DNA of 64,000 nt from Crocodylus rhombifer (lineage: Eukaryota > Chordata > Crocodylia > Crocodylidae): NCBI GenBank assembly GCA_038503035.1, contig JAVSML010024444.1, positions 124,001 through 188,000 of the forward strand, read 5' to 3'. The position numbers and the translations under genes were made by a program. The notes beneath the pieces were generated by a model. The model did not search any database. It saw nothing but the letters and a program-made list of their open reading frames with translations, and was not told where the DNA came from. Below, in pieces: positions 11,389 through 21,397 of this stretch; the first letter of the stretch is position 1, and every line of letters starts with the position of its first letter.

Positions 11389-12245
11389 TCACTGCTGCCA
11401 CAGATGGTATTCCCTCTGCTTGCCATGTGTTCTCCTCCTAGGCCTCATGGAAGAGCTCTCTCTTGGCCTCACAGGTGCAACAATGCCCCGGGGGAGGTTG
11501 TCCTTGGTGAACTCAAGGCAGGTGGTGAGGGTGCACCAGTTTCCCTTCAGGTGGTCGAAGGCACAATCCACCAGGCCCTAGATCCAGCCCAGGCACCAGT
11601 TGAAGTGGTCCTGGTGGGGGGTCCAGCTGGCTGGTGTAGAGCCACATGAGCCAGGGCAGGAATGTGTAGGCAGGGTCCCCAGTGAGCAGGGGTGGGACCA
11701 CCATGATGCCCAGCAGCAGGTCCAGGACCCCCATCCTGAAGCAGCCACTCTGCACTAGGCTTGGCAGGGCAGAGTTATGGAACATGCAGGCATCGTGGGC
11801 ACTGCTCACCAAGCTGGTACTTATGTGCATGAAGGTGCCACAGTGGTCCATGATGGCTTGGAGCGTCATGGAATGAAAGCCCCTCCAGCTGCAGTAGGGG
11901 CAATCACCATGGGGTGACCAGGTGATGGGCATGTAGTCCCATCCAGGACTCAATGCATTGGTGGAATCCTAGGGTATGGAACCCTGCCACTACCACCAGG
12001 GAGTTGTGCACATGAAGCTCTGTGTGCCCCAGCACATCCTGGAAGGTGCTGCATACCTCCAGGCCTCCTCCATGGTGGCCCTGCCCAACCCAAAGAGATG
12101 GCCCCTGTAGTGGAGGCTGGTGGGCATGACCAGTTTGAACAGGGTGAGGATCAGCCATAAGAAGGAGTGGCTGAATGACAGTGCTCTGCCACTCCAGGTA
12201 TGGCTGGAGCTGCTCCAGGAGGTCTTGGAAGGTGGTCTGGATCAT
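11389..12245 (-). pseudogene. Harbinger DDE transposase (broken, HARBI1-like)
   Basis: Minus-strand reading in two main frames. The upstream part (12245 to about 11960) contains TFQDLLEQLQPYLEWQSTV, then EVCSTFQDVLGH and VVAGFHTLGF, matching the helical N-terminal region. The catalytic part (about 11953 to 11513) contains RGFHSMTLQAIMDHCG, SSAHDACMFHNSAL (second catalytic Asp block) and LTGDPAYTFLPWLM. The end (about 11571 to 11440) has CAFDHLKGNWCTL, corresponding to the glutamate-bearing E-x-AF-x-LK-RW block. These are the signatures of PIF/Harbinger transposases. Frameshifts and stops make it non-functional. Divergence is high, so the insertion is old. Confidence 0.85.
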
Positions 12246-12399
12246 CCAAAATGCCTCCAGTCACTGCTTGTCATCCCAGGTCTGCTGGACAATGTGCAGC
12301 CACCAGTCCTGGTTGGCCTAGTGAGCCCAGAAGCAATAGGGCTGGAGGCCCAGGAAGGTGATGGCTCAGCAGTGACATCTAAAAGCACATCATTAGCAT

Positions 12400-12655
12400 C
12401 CCTGCTGGGGTCCGGTCAGTGGGATGGGGGCCAGGTGGCAACTGCACAGTGGCAGTGGCCCTGTGACGGTGTACTGCAGCCAGGCAGGTGGTCACCACAC
12501 GTGGGGGAGCTGAGTGGCCGCAAACAGCCATGAACCAACCGGTAGTTAGTGCAGCAGGCCAGCAGGGGCCTGGGATGCTGGTCATCACTGCCAGGGGCAG
12601 AGGCTGGAGCAGCCATGGTGCAAGGAGTCAGAGGCAGGGAGGAAAGAGCTGCCAT
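12400..12655 (-). pseudogene. Harbinger transposase 5' end
   Basis: Minus-strand reading begins near 12620 with MAAPASAPGSDD and LLACCTNYRL, and leads toward the transposase body at 12245. It has the same start sequence as the duplicate at 9880-10005. The frame drifts before reaching the catalytic part. Confidence 0.55.
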
Positions 12656-13033
12656 GTGCTACCCCTGTGCTGTGCATGCTGCTCTTGGCCAGGGAAGTGA
12701 CTGGCCAGGGAGCAGAGAGCGGGGCTGCATTTTCAAGATGGCTGCTGGCTGCTGACAGCTGCAGCTTTAGCTGGAGTGTGGAGCTTCCCCCAGTGGCAAC
12801 AGGGTCCCATTGCAGGGCTGCAGGAAGTGGCACTAGTTTGGTGCTAAGAGCAGCAAATCTGCTGCCAAGTTCTGACATATGTAGATGCCTACCCAGGAAT
12901 GTTTACTCACAAGTAGTTTACTTGCAAGTAAACTGATCTCAGATCAAATGTATGTATAGTCGCACCCACAAGGTACTAACTATAAGAGAAGCATGGCAGA
13001 CACAAAGAGAGTGATCTTTGAATCCAGTCAAAG

Positions 13034-13465
13034 GCAGATGCATCTACACATGTTATTAAGGTGACAAAGTTAACTCTAGCACAGTTTGTGCTGGAGTCAG
13101 CTGCTCCCAGGTGAAGCATCTACACATGCACCCAGGACCACAGGACTTTGAGCCAGGGTGGAGCAGCTCCAGGGGTCAGCCTTGGGCTCCAGGTGGCAGC
13201 ACTGGGCAGCTGAGGGACTGGCTGAGGCATGAGAGCTAGATGGCAGGCAGCCCCCAAATTTTATCACCCTTGTGCCCCAGCCAGCCCCTGACACAATCTA
13301 CATGTGTGTTTCATTGCAGTTAAGTAGTTCACTGTTCCCAACAGTATTATCCTACGGTAGAATTAATTTACTGCACCCTAATACTGGTTCATGTGTAGAC
13401 TGTGACTCTTTACTGTGGAGCTAATTAGTCAACTCCACAGTAAAGTGCATATATAGATGCACCAA
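13034..13465. mobile_element. Harbinger-related MITE remnant
   Basis: The left end has GATGCATCTACACATG near 13038. The right end, in reverse complement, reads GGTGCATCTATATATGCA (ending near 13463). Both resemble the termini of the neighbouring Harbinger and the MITEs at 54222-54884. An internal GCATCTACACATGC block near 13117 may mark the edge of a second overlapping remnant. No coding content and no clear target duplication. Confidence 0.5.
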
Positions 13466-13824
13466 GCCTTACTTTTGTTATCCTGACTTTAGACAGACAG
13501 CAGGTGACTGTATTTTCTGGTTCTAGTGGCAGTTCTTCTGTTAACAAGTTCTGTATATTTAAGGTCCCCCAATATTTTCCAACAGAGTAGTAGCACAGCT
13601 GAAGGTGGGGGCAACTGGAGCAGCAGCCCTGGGAGCTGCCTTTGTGAGGAGGTCGCAAAAGACCCTTTTGCTAGGAATCTCCAGCAGGAGCATTGGTACA
13701 CCCTCATCAAAATCCCCAGCACTGGCTGCAGCCAACTTTTAATGCTTCTGAGGAAGACAAACTTTATCCTATCCTCCACCCCCCAATGGCTATATGTAGC
13801 AGAAAGAGAAGGATATCATGTTTG

Positions 13825-14859
13825 TTTGGCATGATTTGTTAGTAAATCCATGTTGGCTGCTTGTAATCAGCCTTTCTTACTCTAGATGCTTGCAAGTGGA
13901 CTTTTTTATATGCTCTAGCAACATGCTTGGTAGTGAGGTGAGGTTAACTGATCAATAGTTTCCCAGCCCCTCCTTTTTTTCCTTCTTTAAAGAGGGACAC
14001 CATGTTGGCCCTTTCCCAGTCCTCTGGTACTTTGCCTGTTGCCCATGACTTCATAAATATTATTGCCAAGGGCTCCACGATCTCCTCTGCCAATTCCTGC
14101 TGACTTGAATTCATCCAGACCCGTAAAAAGCTCTTGTTTGTTTTGTTATCTCATCTCTCAGCTTGTCCCTTCCTTATCTAAATAATCTATGTTAGCTGTC
14201 TGGTTGCAGCCTAATTATTTTTGTGATGACTGAAGCAAAGTAGCTGTTGAACAGCTCCACCTTCTATGTATTATCTGTTAAGAATTTGCTCTATTTAATA
14301 GAGGACTCTTAAATTTCTAAGTCTTTCTTTTCTGGTCAACATAAAACCTCTTCTTCTTGTCCTTAAATTGCATTGCCAGGTGAAGTTCTTTTCTTTTTTA
14401 ACCTTTTCCTTACTGATTTTGTCCCTGTAAATCCATGCTATCTCTTGGAATGCTTTCTTGGTGACCTGTCAATCTTTGCATTACCTGTATGCTTTCCTTT
14501 TGTATTTGAGGCATCCTAGAAGCACCTTGTATAGCCACATTGGTCTCTTAGATTCTCTTAGGCCAGGTACAGACATTACACTTTTACCAGTATAGGTGAT
14601 CAGCAATTGGTCTATACCCATATCAGAACAGATGTTTGGCACACATAAGACTGGTTTTAAAATGGCAGAACACAGGCTAAGGTTTTCCTGTCCCACCAAA
14701 GGGTGAAAGTGTGCCTACTATCTCCTTAAGTTATTTGAAATCTGCCTTTTTGAAATCCAGTATCTTAGTTCTGCTGATCTCATGCTTTCCCTGTCTCAGG
14801 ATCATAAATTCTATCATATCATGATCACTTCCTCCCAAGTTTCCCATCACCTTCCCATC
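13825..14859 (-). mobile_element. CR1 LINE copy D, RT N-terminus and endonuclease part
   Basis: Minus-strand remains of CR1 ORF2. RT N-terminal sequence (the counterpart of the KKGR...NYRP block) lies near 13950-14060. [15 protein letters not shown], the endonuclease SDH block, and DFKKADF lie at 14740-14850. It is strongly decayed, with many stops. It is broken by a candidate small element at 14560-14718 and ends abruptly at the 5' LTR of the retrovirus at 14860. Its 5' continuation may be the fragment at 23215-23640. Confidence 0.75.
14560..14718. mobile_element. Candidate small non-autonomous insertion in CR1 copy D
   Basis: About 159 bases replace or interrupt the CR1 endonuclease linker. 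The ends carry inverted ACACTTTTACC (near 14577) and GGGTGAAAGTGT (near 14701). No target duplication is clear, and some CR1 sequence is missing around the site, so deletion plus insertion is possible. Confidence 0.4.
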
Positions 14860-15566
14860 TGTGGCAGCTGAAAAGTATGCCTGTGTGATAAAGGTGCTTG
14901 CTGAAGGGTCTATGAACATTAGACCAAGTGGGGGTTTTTTGTATTTATTTAGATATTAAGCTATAAGTTGTTGCTAAAAGCTTAATTATAGTTTAAGATG
15001 TAGTGAGGCCTTGTATAAAGTAAAGCCTAGTAAATTTAGCAAAGCCTAGAAGTAGTAAGGCCCTGTGGTTCAGTTAAAATTAGCTTATCAAAGGAATGCA
15101 AGGCTTGTATTGCTATTGGTCAGTCTAAGGACAGTTGAAGTAAAAGAAATCTGAGTGGTCATATGTTATCAGTGTCCTTCAGAAGCTATAAATTAGCTGA
15201 AATATCTAAAAAACATTCAGAAGAAAGATGCAGCTCTGTGAAAAGGATTAGTTAGCTGTTGCCTAGATCAGTAGGCCCGTGGACCTCGAGGAGCCCAAGA
15301 ACTGCATTCCAGGGTCCTTCCTGGTACCCCTCAGATAGCGTTGCTTGGGGACGCCTGACCTCACTGAACTTTGTGAAAAGAGGAAATTGTTGTGTATCAG
15401 GCATCAGAGGGGACTGCTGATAAGTTGCCGATGTGAATTGCTTTTGTCTGTCATTGTTTGTCTTGTTACTATGCGTAGTTGTGTTTTTGTTAAGTTAATA
15501 AATCTTTCTTACCTTTCTACCACAACCACACTCTCAATCCTAAACCCTCCACAGGCGGCTGAGACA
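14860..15566 (+). repeat. 5' LTR of the endogenous retrovirus
   Basis: Starts TGTGGCAGC and ends GCTGAGACA, giving imperfect terminal inverted repeats of the TG...CA type. The region 14860-15350 is matched by 20695-21182. It contains TATAAATTA near 15187, the likely promoter box, and AATAAA near 15499, the likely polyadenylation signal, with about 65 bases of U5-like sequence after it. A G-run/T-run difference near 14931 separates it from the 3' LTR. Confidence 0.85.
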
Positions 15567-15571
15567 TAAAT

Positions 15572-15589
15572 TGCTGTCACAAACAGGAT
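15572..15589 (+). promoter_or_regulatory. Candidate primer binding site
   Basis: TGCTGTCACAAACAGGAT begins five bases after the LTR end, where a tRNA primer site is expected. It starts TGC rather than TGG. I cannot name the tRNA. Confidence 0.4.
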
Positions 15590-15874
15590 TGAGAGGCTCT
15601 GGTCCAGAGAGAAAGGTCTGAATGGACTTGCATGGGCCCCGTTAGTGGCTTTGCTTAAGGAAGTGACAAGGATGGAGAATCCCGAGTAGGATAAGGATGG
15701 GTTGAGACCTGCCTGGAGTGACCCAGAAACTGTACCCGATTATTGGGTTAGGTTTGCTGCTGCTTCCCGGGGTAAGCCCTAGAAGGGGTGCTTGTCGTGG
15801 CTGCTGGCCACATGCCTGCAGTGAAGGGCTGAAGAAAATGCCCAGCTCTGGGAAGGAGTAAGGAGTTAGAAAAC

Positions 15875-16718
15875 GTGAGAGATTCCTACAGCGTGGCATG
15901 CAAGGCAGCGGAAGTTGCGCAGAGCTGCTTAGAAACATTAGAATGGAGGGAAGGAAAAATTATAATTGCACACGTGGCGGCTTCCCCCCAGAAGAGAGTG
16001 CAGTTATCACAGGCTGTGGAGCCATCCTCCCACAAGTGTCTGTATAGAGATAAAGCAGAAGCTGAGCTCTGGGAAAATCAAAAGGAGTAGATTGATAAAA
16101 AGGAAGAGATTGATGACGAGTCTGGTGCTGAAACACCCCTGTATGTTCCTGCCCAGAGGGAGGAACCTAGCTAGGCCTTCCTCGCCCCAAGGAGAAACTC
16201 AGCCAAGTTTTTCCCATGGTGATAACTTGTTCAAAGCTGCAAGGAGAGAATCTCCAAACAGAGCTGCATTCCTTTACCCATGCGGAAATTAAAAATATTC
16301 AAAAGCAGCAGAAGAGCCAGTAATAGACTGGCTAGTTCAAATGCAGAAGCCAAGGCTTACCAAGCCGATGAAAACTGCCAAGGCCATGGCAGTAGCCTCA
16401 GTGAAAAATAACCCCCCTGACCTCCCTGAATTGTTGAGAAAAGCTGAGAAAAGCCGGCCCAAGACTCCACAAGCAAAAATGTGGAAAGACTTGTTAGCTA
16501 CCTGTTTCAATAAAGTGCAAATTAATAGACTGCCCTCCAATGTCTTGAGAGGGCCGGGGGATAAACACTGTACCAAAGGGACAAGACCAAAAGCAGAACC
16601 TTCTGCATCACCAACTGTGTCATCAGAGAGATTCTCTGCCCTAAGGGCAGAACTGTCAACATTTTCCCAGGCACATACAGGGCCGCCAGTCTTTACCCTG
16701 CCAGATCACATGGCCTAG
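15875..16718 (+). pseudogene. Retroviral gag remnant
   Basis: Two open stretches (15875-16090, 71 codons; 16341-16718, 125 codons) with lysine-, glutamate- and proline-rich composition lie between the LTR leader and the protease. The position fits gag, the structural precursor that assembles particles. No zinc knuckle (CCHC) or major homology region is recognised, so the call rests on order. Stops and shifts occur between the two stretches. Confidence 0.55.
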
Positions 16719-16757
16719 GAAGTCAGGCCGGCCCAACCCCCAAAGAAAGGAGCCACA

Positions 16758-17158
16758 ATGGGGATAGTGGTGAGCCTGGGACTGGTATCTAAAGTTAATA
16801 TTGGCCCTTTAATTCAGATACCTATACAGATTCAGTTAAGTAAAAGTAAAAAGTCAATTGATATGCTATTAGACACTGGTGCCCAGATTTGCATTTTAAA
16901 TTCTGCAGATTAGAAAGGGGAGAAAAGAACCTCTTATCAAGTAATTGGAGTTGGAGGCACCAGATGACCAAGACATCTGGTCCAAGCAACTGTCACATTA
17001 CCTAATGGCTCTAAGGTAACAGCAGAAGCAGTAATACTTAAAGGGGAACCAAACTTAGTGGGACTTAATGTACTAAGAAGACAGCAGTTTGCCCTTGAAC
17101 AAGAGAACTGGCAGTTTGAGTGCACAGTGCCTCACCGAGAAACAGAAAAACAGCTATA
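16758..17158 (+). pseudogene. Retroviral aspartic protease remnant
   Basis: The frame from the ATG at 16758 contains LLDTGAQ near 16868, the retropepsin active-site motif, and later a GLNVL block that corresponds to the conserved second signature. Two in-frame stops follow the active site (near 16911 and 16965). The protease would process the viral polyproteins. It lies directly upstream of the RT, as in pro-pol. Confidence 0.8.
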
Positions 17159-17337
17159 ACAGCTGTAACTCAATGTAGCATGATCCTACTAACCCTGCTT
17201 CCCATGAAAGGATACTCAGACCCCAGTATCAAACTCCTCCTGAGGCCACCCAGCCTATCCAGTGTATTATAAGTCAGCAGTCAGAAGATGGGACTGTTAT
17301 TCAAACCCACCCTCCATATAACAATCCAGTGTAGCCA

Positions 17338-17540
17338 GTGCGCAAGCCAAATGGACCGTGGCAACTGACTATTGACTTTCAAGCTCTGAATGCTAATACT
17401 AAGCCCTTGATGGCTGCTTTCCTATCACTACCAGCCTTGACAGAAAGCATCCAGTGTTATAACCCTGCATGGATAAGATCCATTAATATCAAAGACATAT
17501 TGCAACAGTATGTGTTTATAGCTGTAGAAGTTGTCACAAA
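17338..17540 (+). pseudogene. Retroviral reverse transcriptase fragment
   Basis: Only the fingers/early palm region is present: RKPNGPWQLTIDFQALN at the start and an INIKDI block where the first catalytic aspartate region is expected. The YxDD region, thumb, connection and RNase H are absent. The open frame runs on to 17634 because the integrase is joined directly. Confidence 0.8.
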
Positions 17541-17559
17541 GATAATGTTTGCCCGCACC

Positions 17560-18123
17560 TCAGCGAGAGCTACAGCCCAAGACACTTGTGCAGCACTGGA
17601 AATTTTGCTAGCTATGTATCCACCTACAGAGTGATAATGGCCCTCACTTCCACAACCATCTTGTGTATGACTGGACCACGAAACATAGCATGTTATGGAC
17701 ATATCACATCCCATACCATCCGCAGTCTAATGGATTGGTAGAGCGAGCCAATGGCATCCTCAAATGCAATTTTCGGTTAGCTGCTGGCCCAGCTCTTAAA
17801 GACTGAGACTCGCACCTGGATTGAGCTATCAATTGAAACGATAACCGACCCCGTCCGGGAGGTAGCCCCATGCAACAAGCCTTTGGATTGGGTAGTCCCC
17901 GTGAGCCAGCAGTGGAGCAACCTAGGAGTAGTGACCCAGGAAAGCTCCAGGCAGGACAGCGGGTAGTAGTGAAGCATCCTCAAGGAGATAAATGGGAGGG
18001 GACACTATTAGCCAAAAGTATGCATAATATATGATGGGTATTTAAGTCAGATTCACCTAACGGGAGCCAAGCTCCTTGTTGTCTTGTTCCTACAGATTGG
18101 ATCTGTCCACAAGTGCAGCCATA
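17560..18123 (+). pseudogene. Retroviral integrase remnant
   Basis: The core domain is recognisable: SDNGPHF (second catalytic Asp) near 17630-17650 and HPQSNGLVERANGILK (catalytic Glu) near 17718-17765. These are spaced as in the DD35E family, followed by a C-terminal SH3-like block with QRVVVKHPQGDKWEG near 17957-18000. The N-terminal zinc-binding domain is not seen. A frameshift occurs near 17630, and stops at 17806 and after. The integrase would join viral DNA to the host genome. Confidence 0.85.
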
Positions 18124-18209
18124 ACCATTCCTAACTGAGCCTGCCACTGAAAACGAGTCCTTCTCTGTAGCAGTCTGAATTGACTGACACCATGAAGTAG
18201 TAGACTGTT

Positions 18210-20661
18210 GTGAATGTACTCTTTTTATTAATGCCTTATTATGTTTCCTGGGTGGGGCATGTCTACTACCTTTCTTATTACCCAGATATTAATGAACTTG
18301 CACCTGAAGACCTCAAGAAGTGGCCTGACCCTGAAGGGCATCCCCCGGAAACATGCTCAGATAGCCTTCACGTGGTCCAGATGCAGTATCCATACTGGAA
18401 GAAACCCACCACCCTGGAGCAAGTGAAGTCCTGGTCTCTGAGTAGAAGAAACAGGATAGTTGACTGGCAAAGTGGTAACTGTCAGTGCACCTGTGGCACC
18501 TGTTATTATCTTGAGTTCATTCCCTACCTGAAGCCTGGAATGGCTGACTGTGGGAGGGGAAGTGATTGTTGTAGCTCTGCTTGTTTGAGAATTTGTTGTT
18601 ACATACTTCCTGAGGGGAACCCCGTTGAGCTCAGCGCTCCTGAGTTTGTGTCCCCAATAGTGCATCCTGCATCTGTTCAGCCTCTTGAGCCATTGCGTTC
18701 AGGGGAGAATCTGCCCCCTCCCATTCCTATAGGTGATCACTCTCTCCAGCAGTGGTGTGAAGCCCACCAGGTGAGAGAGTGCATTACAGGTTAGAACAAG
18801 GTTATTACATGGTTTGTGAATCATACCTACCATACCAGAGGCGTAGTGGAATGGTACCTACTTTAATACAACCAGAAGGAGGCTGTATCCGCAAGTCTCT
18901 ATCACTTACCCTCATCCTTTCATACCAGTGAGATTCCTAAAGCAAATCAATGCTATGATTCTGCCAGGACAACGCCATTTCATTAACCCAATACAGCATC
19001 ATCCCCATGAACAACAGTGGGAGCTCTTTCACTTTCTGGGACGTGAAGCATAGTTACAGGATCCCAAAGAAGGAAAGATAAATGTGATCTGTGAAAAAAT
19101 GAAATGTGCACTACTATCTCAGGCTGTTCCCCCATGAGAGGCCCCGACACTGCCTGTGTATAACTCCACGTCCTGGTAGAAGTCACAAGTTAAAATCCCA
19201 ACCCTCCTAAATGATTCATTGTTCACTGCCCAAGTATTGTTCAGACCAGAACAATAGCATGTCCAAGCTACTTTTCCAAACTGTTCAGCAAGGGCCTGGG
19301 TATCTGAAGGGTTGCTTAGATGGGAATAGCTAGTCATTTTCCATTCCATAAGTGCACTTAAGTCCCGCAGACAAAGAGATACTCCAAGTTATCTTTAAGA
19401 TGGACTTAACTCAGCTATGAATGTATGAAATTTAGATAAATCCCAGGAAAACACTGAAGGGGGTAGCCAATCTCTGACAGGCAGTAGGGGTGCTCACTAG
19501 AGAAGGCATGCTCAAAAGAAAAATGTTACAGCACATTGACAAATTGCTAACTAATGTAGGATTAGAGACAGCCCATCTTGCCCAGGTCATGATAGACACT
19601 GCTTTTAAAGCAGACAAAAATCAAACTTGGAGTACTGCTTGTGTGCAAGTTCAGTTATCATTGAATATGCATTTTTCCCAAGTAATAAACGTTAAAAATT
19701 GAGAATAGCCCCTTGGCTTAGAGCTTTATGAGATGCCTGCAACATTTAAAGAGTGATACCCCTATCAAGTACCTAGATTACCACTTGAGAAAGCTGTAAT
19801 AAAAGAAAATATTCATTCCTAGTGCAGGGGGTAAAAGAGAGAAACTAGACCACTGCTTATTTGTTAAACACAGGACTAGGAGGTGGATACCTTTGTGACT
19901 ATAATTTACATTGCCCCATATGGAAAATAGTTACCCCCAATAACCCTCAGTATGTAGCACGGTCCCCCTTGGCTCAAATTAGTAGCACTTTGATTAGATT
20001 AGAGACCCTATGGAGAGGCTAGTCTCTCAACCCACCTAACATGACCTGCATATACGAGTTACCTAATGTGTCATATGTAACAATAGGGCAACATATTTGT
20101 TGAGAAAGACCAAGTCGTTTGCTGCATGAAAATAGTACCACATAGACTTTGTGCAATTCGTGTTGCTTAAGAGCTAAAAGTAGAGCCGTTGCTCTACTCC
20201 AATTAAGTAACCATATTATTGCCCTAAAATAGCCAAAAATTTCCTGAGACTATCTCTCTCAACTTTACAATACCCACTTCATGGGTATCAGATGTAGACA
20301 TGCCACAGTTAGAAAACTAGAATAATGTGAAAACTAAGCTGCAAAGCCTTGAGCCTTGAGGCAAAGAAACTCAGCTCTCTTTGCTCAAGAGGGTGGGCAA
20401 ATCATTAGACTGGCTGTCAACATGCCTGAGCCATGTAAATGGTATGATGTAATCTGTACTATTCGTGTGTCACCAAGTGTCACCTCAACTACGTGGCTAA
20501 CCATCTTGAGCATCATAGTATTCTGCATTGCCCTAGTGGCAACCGCTAAATGGTGTTTCAACCATTGTTGTCGTAAATCTGTTCATGCTATGCAAGTTAA
20601 ATTTATAGATCCCTCCCCATTTCCCAATGTAGTGCATGTGGCTTTGGCATCTAAATTGTAG
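18210..20661 (+). pseudogene. Retroviral envelope remnant
   Basis: An open stretch of 194 codons (18210-18794) starts with a hydrophobic N-terminus and carries a cysteine-rich segment (ten cysteines between codons about 90 and 131), as in a surface subunit. After broken frames, 19490-19702 and 20356-20661 provide the transmembrane-subunit part. The last has a hydrophobic span at about 20494-20555, then a CC-containing boundary and a short tail of about 35 residues. The order after integrase and before the 3' LTR supports env. Many stops make it non-functional. I cannot place it in a known envelope family. Confidence 0.7.
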
Positions 20662-20694
20662 CTATCATAGTGCTTCAGCAAGCAACGGGTAGAG

Positions 20695-21182
20695 TGTGGC
20701 AGCTGAAAAGTATGTCTGTGTAATAAAGGGGTTTGCTGAAGGCTCTATGAACATTATACCAAGTGTTTTTTTTTTATTTGTTTAGATATTAAGCTATAAG
20801 TTGTTGCTAAAAGCCTAATTATAGTTTAAGATGTAGTGAAGCCTTGTATAAAGTAACGCCTAGTAAATTTAGCAAAGGCTACAAGTAGTAAAGCCCTGTG
20901 GTGCAGTTAAAATTACCTTGTCAAAAGAATGCAAAGCTTGCACTGCAATTGGTCAGTCTAAAGACAGCTGAAGTAAAAGAAATCTGAGTAATCGTACATT
21001 ATCAGTGTCCTTCAGAAACTATAAATTAGCTGAAATATCTGAAAACCATTCAAAAGGAAGATGCAGCTCTGTGAAAAGGATTAGTTAGCTATTGCCTAGA
21101 TCAGTAGGCCCGTGAGGAGCCCAAGAACTGCATTCCAGGGTCCATCCTGGTATCCCTTGGACAGCGTTGCTTGGGGACGTCT
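20695..21182 (+). repeat. 3' LTR of the endogenous retrovirus (truncated)
   Basis: Starts TGTGGCAGCTGAAAAG, like the 5' LTR, and is collinear with it to about GGGGACGTCTG at 21182. The last roughly 210 bases (R/U5, including the AATAAA region) are missing or unrecognisable. The two LTRs differ at many positions, so the insertion is old. Confidence 0.85.
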
Positions 21183-21397
21183 GCCATGACTTTGCTGAAA
21201 TAAATGCATTTAGTAGGGAGGAAGATGTATGTTCCATCCAGCCTGGTCCCCTCTTTCATTCCATCTATCCATCTTCCTGTTTTGGGGCTCTTCCTCCCTT
21301 ATACCACACCTAACACCAACCAATAATGTCACATCCCAGTCTTCTGCATTTGTAAACAGTCTTGGTACGTCTTGGCCTTTCAAAATGGTAAACCATG

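Larger units (their letters stand above)
8152..12967 (-). mobile_element. Decayed Harbinger (PIF/Harbinger) DNA transposon, 4.8 kb
   Basis: The left terminus GGGCGCATCTACGTGAG (8152) and the right terminus (reverse complement GGGTGCGACTATACATAC, ending 12967) form degenerate inverted repeats. Both ends carry the subterminal motif TTGCAAGTAAAC (near 8259 and 12922). The trinucleotide ACA flanks both ends (8149-8151, 12968-12970), fitting the 3-bp Harbinger duplication, although it is not the usual TWA. The GC-rich interior holds the two-gene set of the superfamily: a Myb/SANT-like gene (+) and a DDE transposase (-). Partial internal duplications are present. Strand is given as that of the transposase. 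Confidence 0.82.
14860..21185 (+). mobile_element. Endogenous retrovirus with LTRs and gag-pro-pol-env remains
   Basis: Plus-strand provirus of about 6.3 kb bounded by related LTRs. In order it holds gag-like sequence, a protease with DTGA, an RT fragment, an integrase and an env with a C-terminal membrane segment. Between the RT palm and the integrase core most of RT, all of RNase H and the integrase N-terminus are missing, so a large internal deletion has occurred. All genes carry stops and shifts. The RT block KPNGPWQLTIDFQALN resembles the ERV-L/spuma-related pattern more than gamma- or betaretroviruses, which is an inference from motifs only. Confidence 0.85.

Noticed and set aside
10866..11649. 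Long plus-strand open frames inside the Harbinger
   Set aside because: They overlap the transposase region antisense. No domain pattern on this strand, whereas the minus strand shows transposase motifs.
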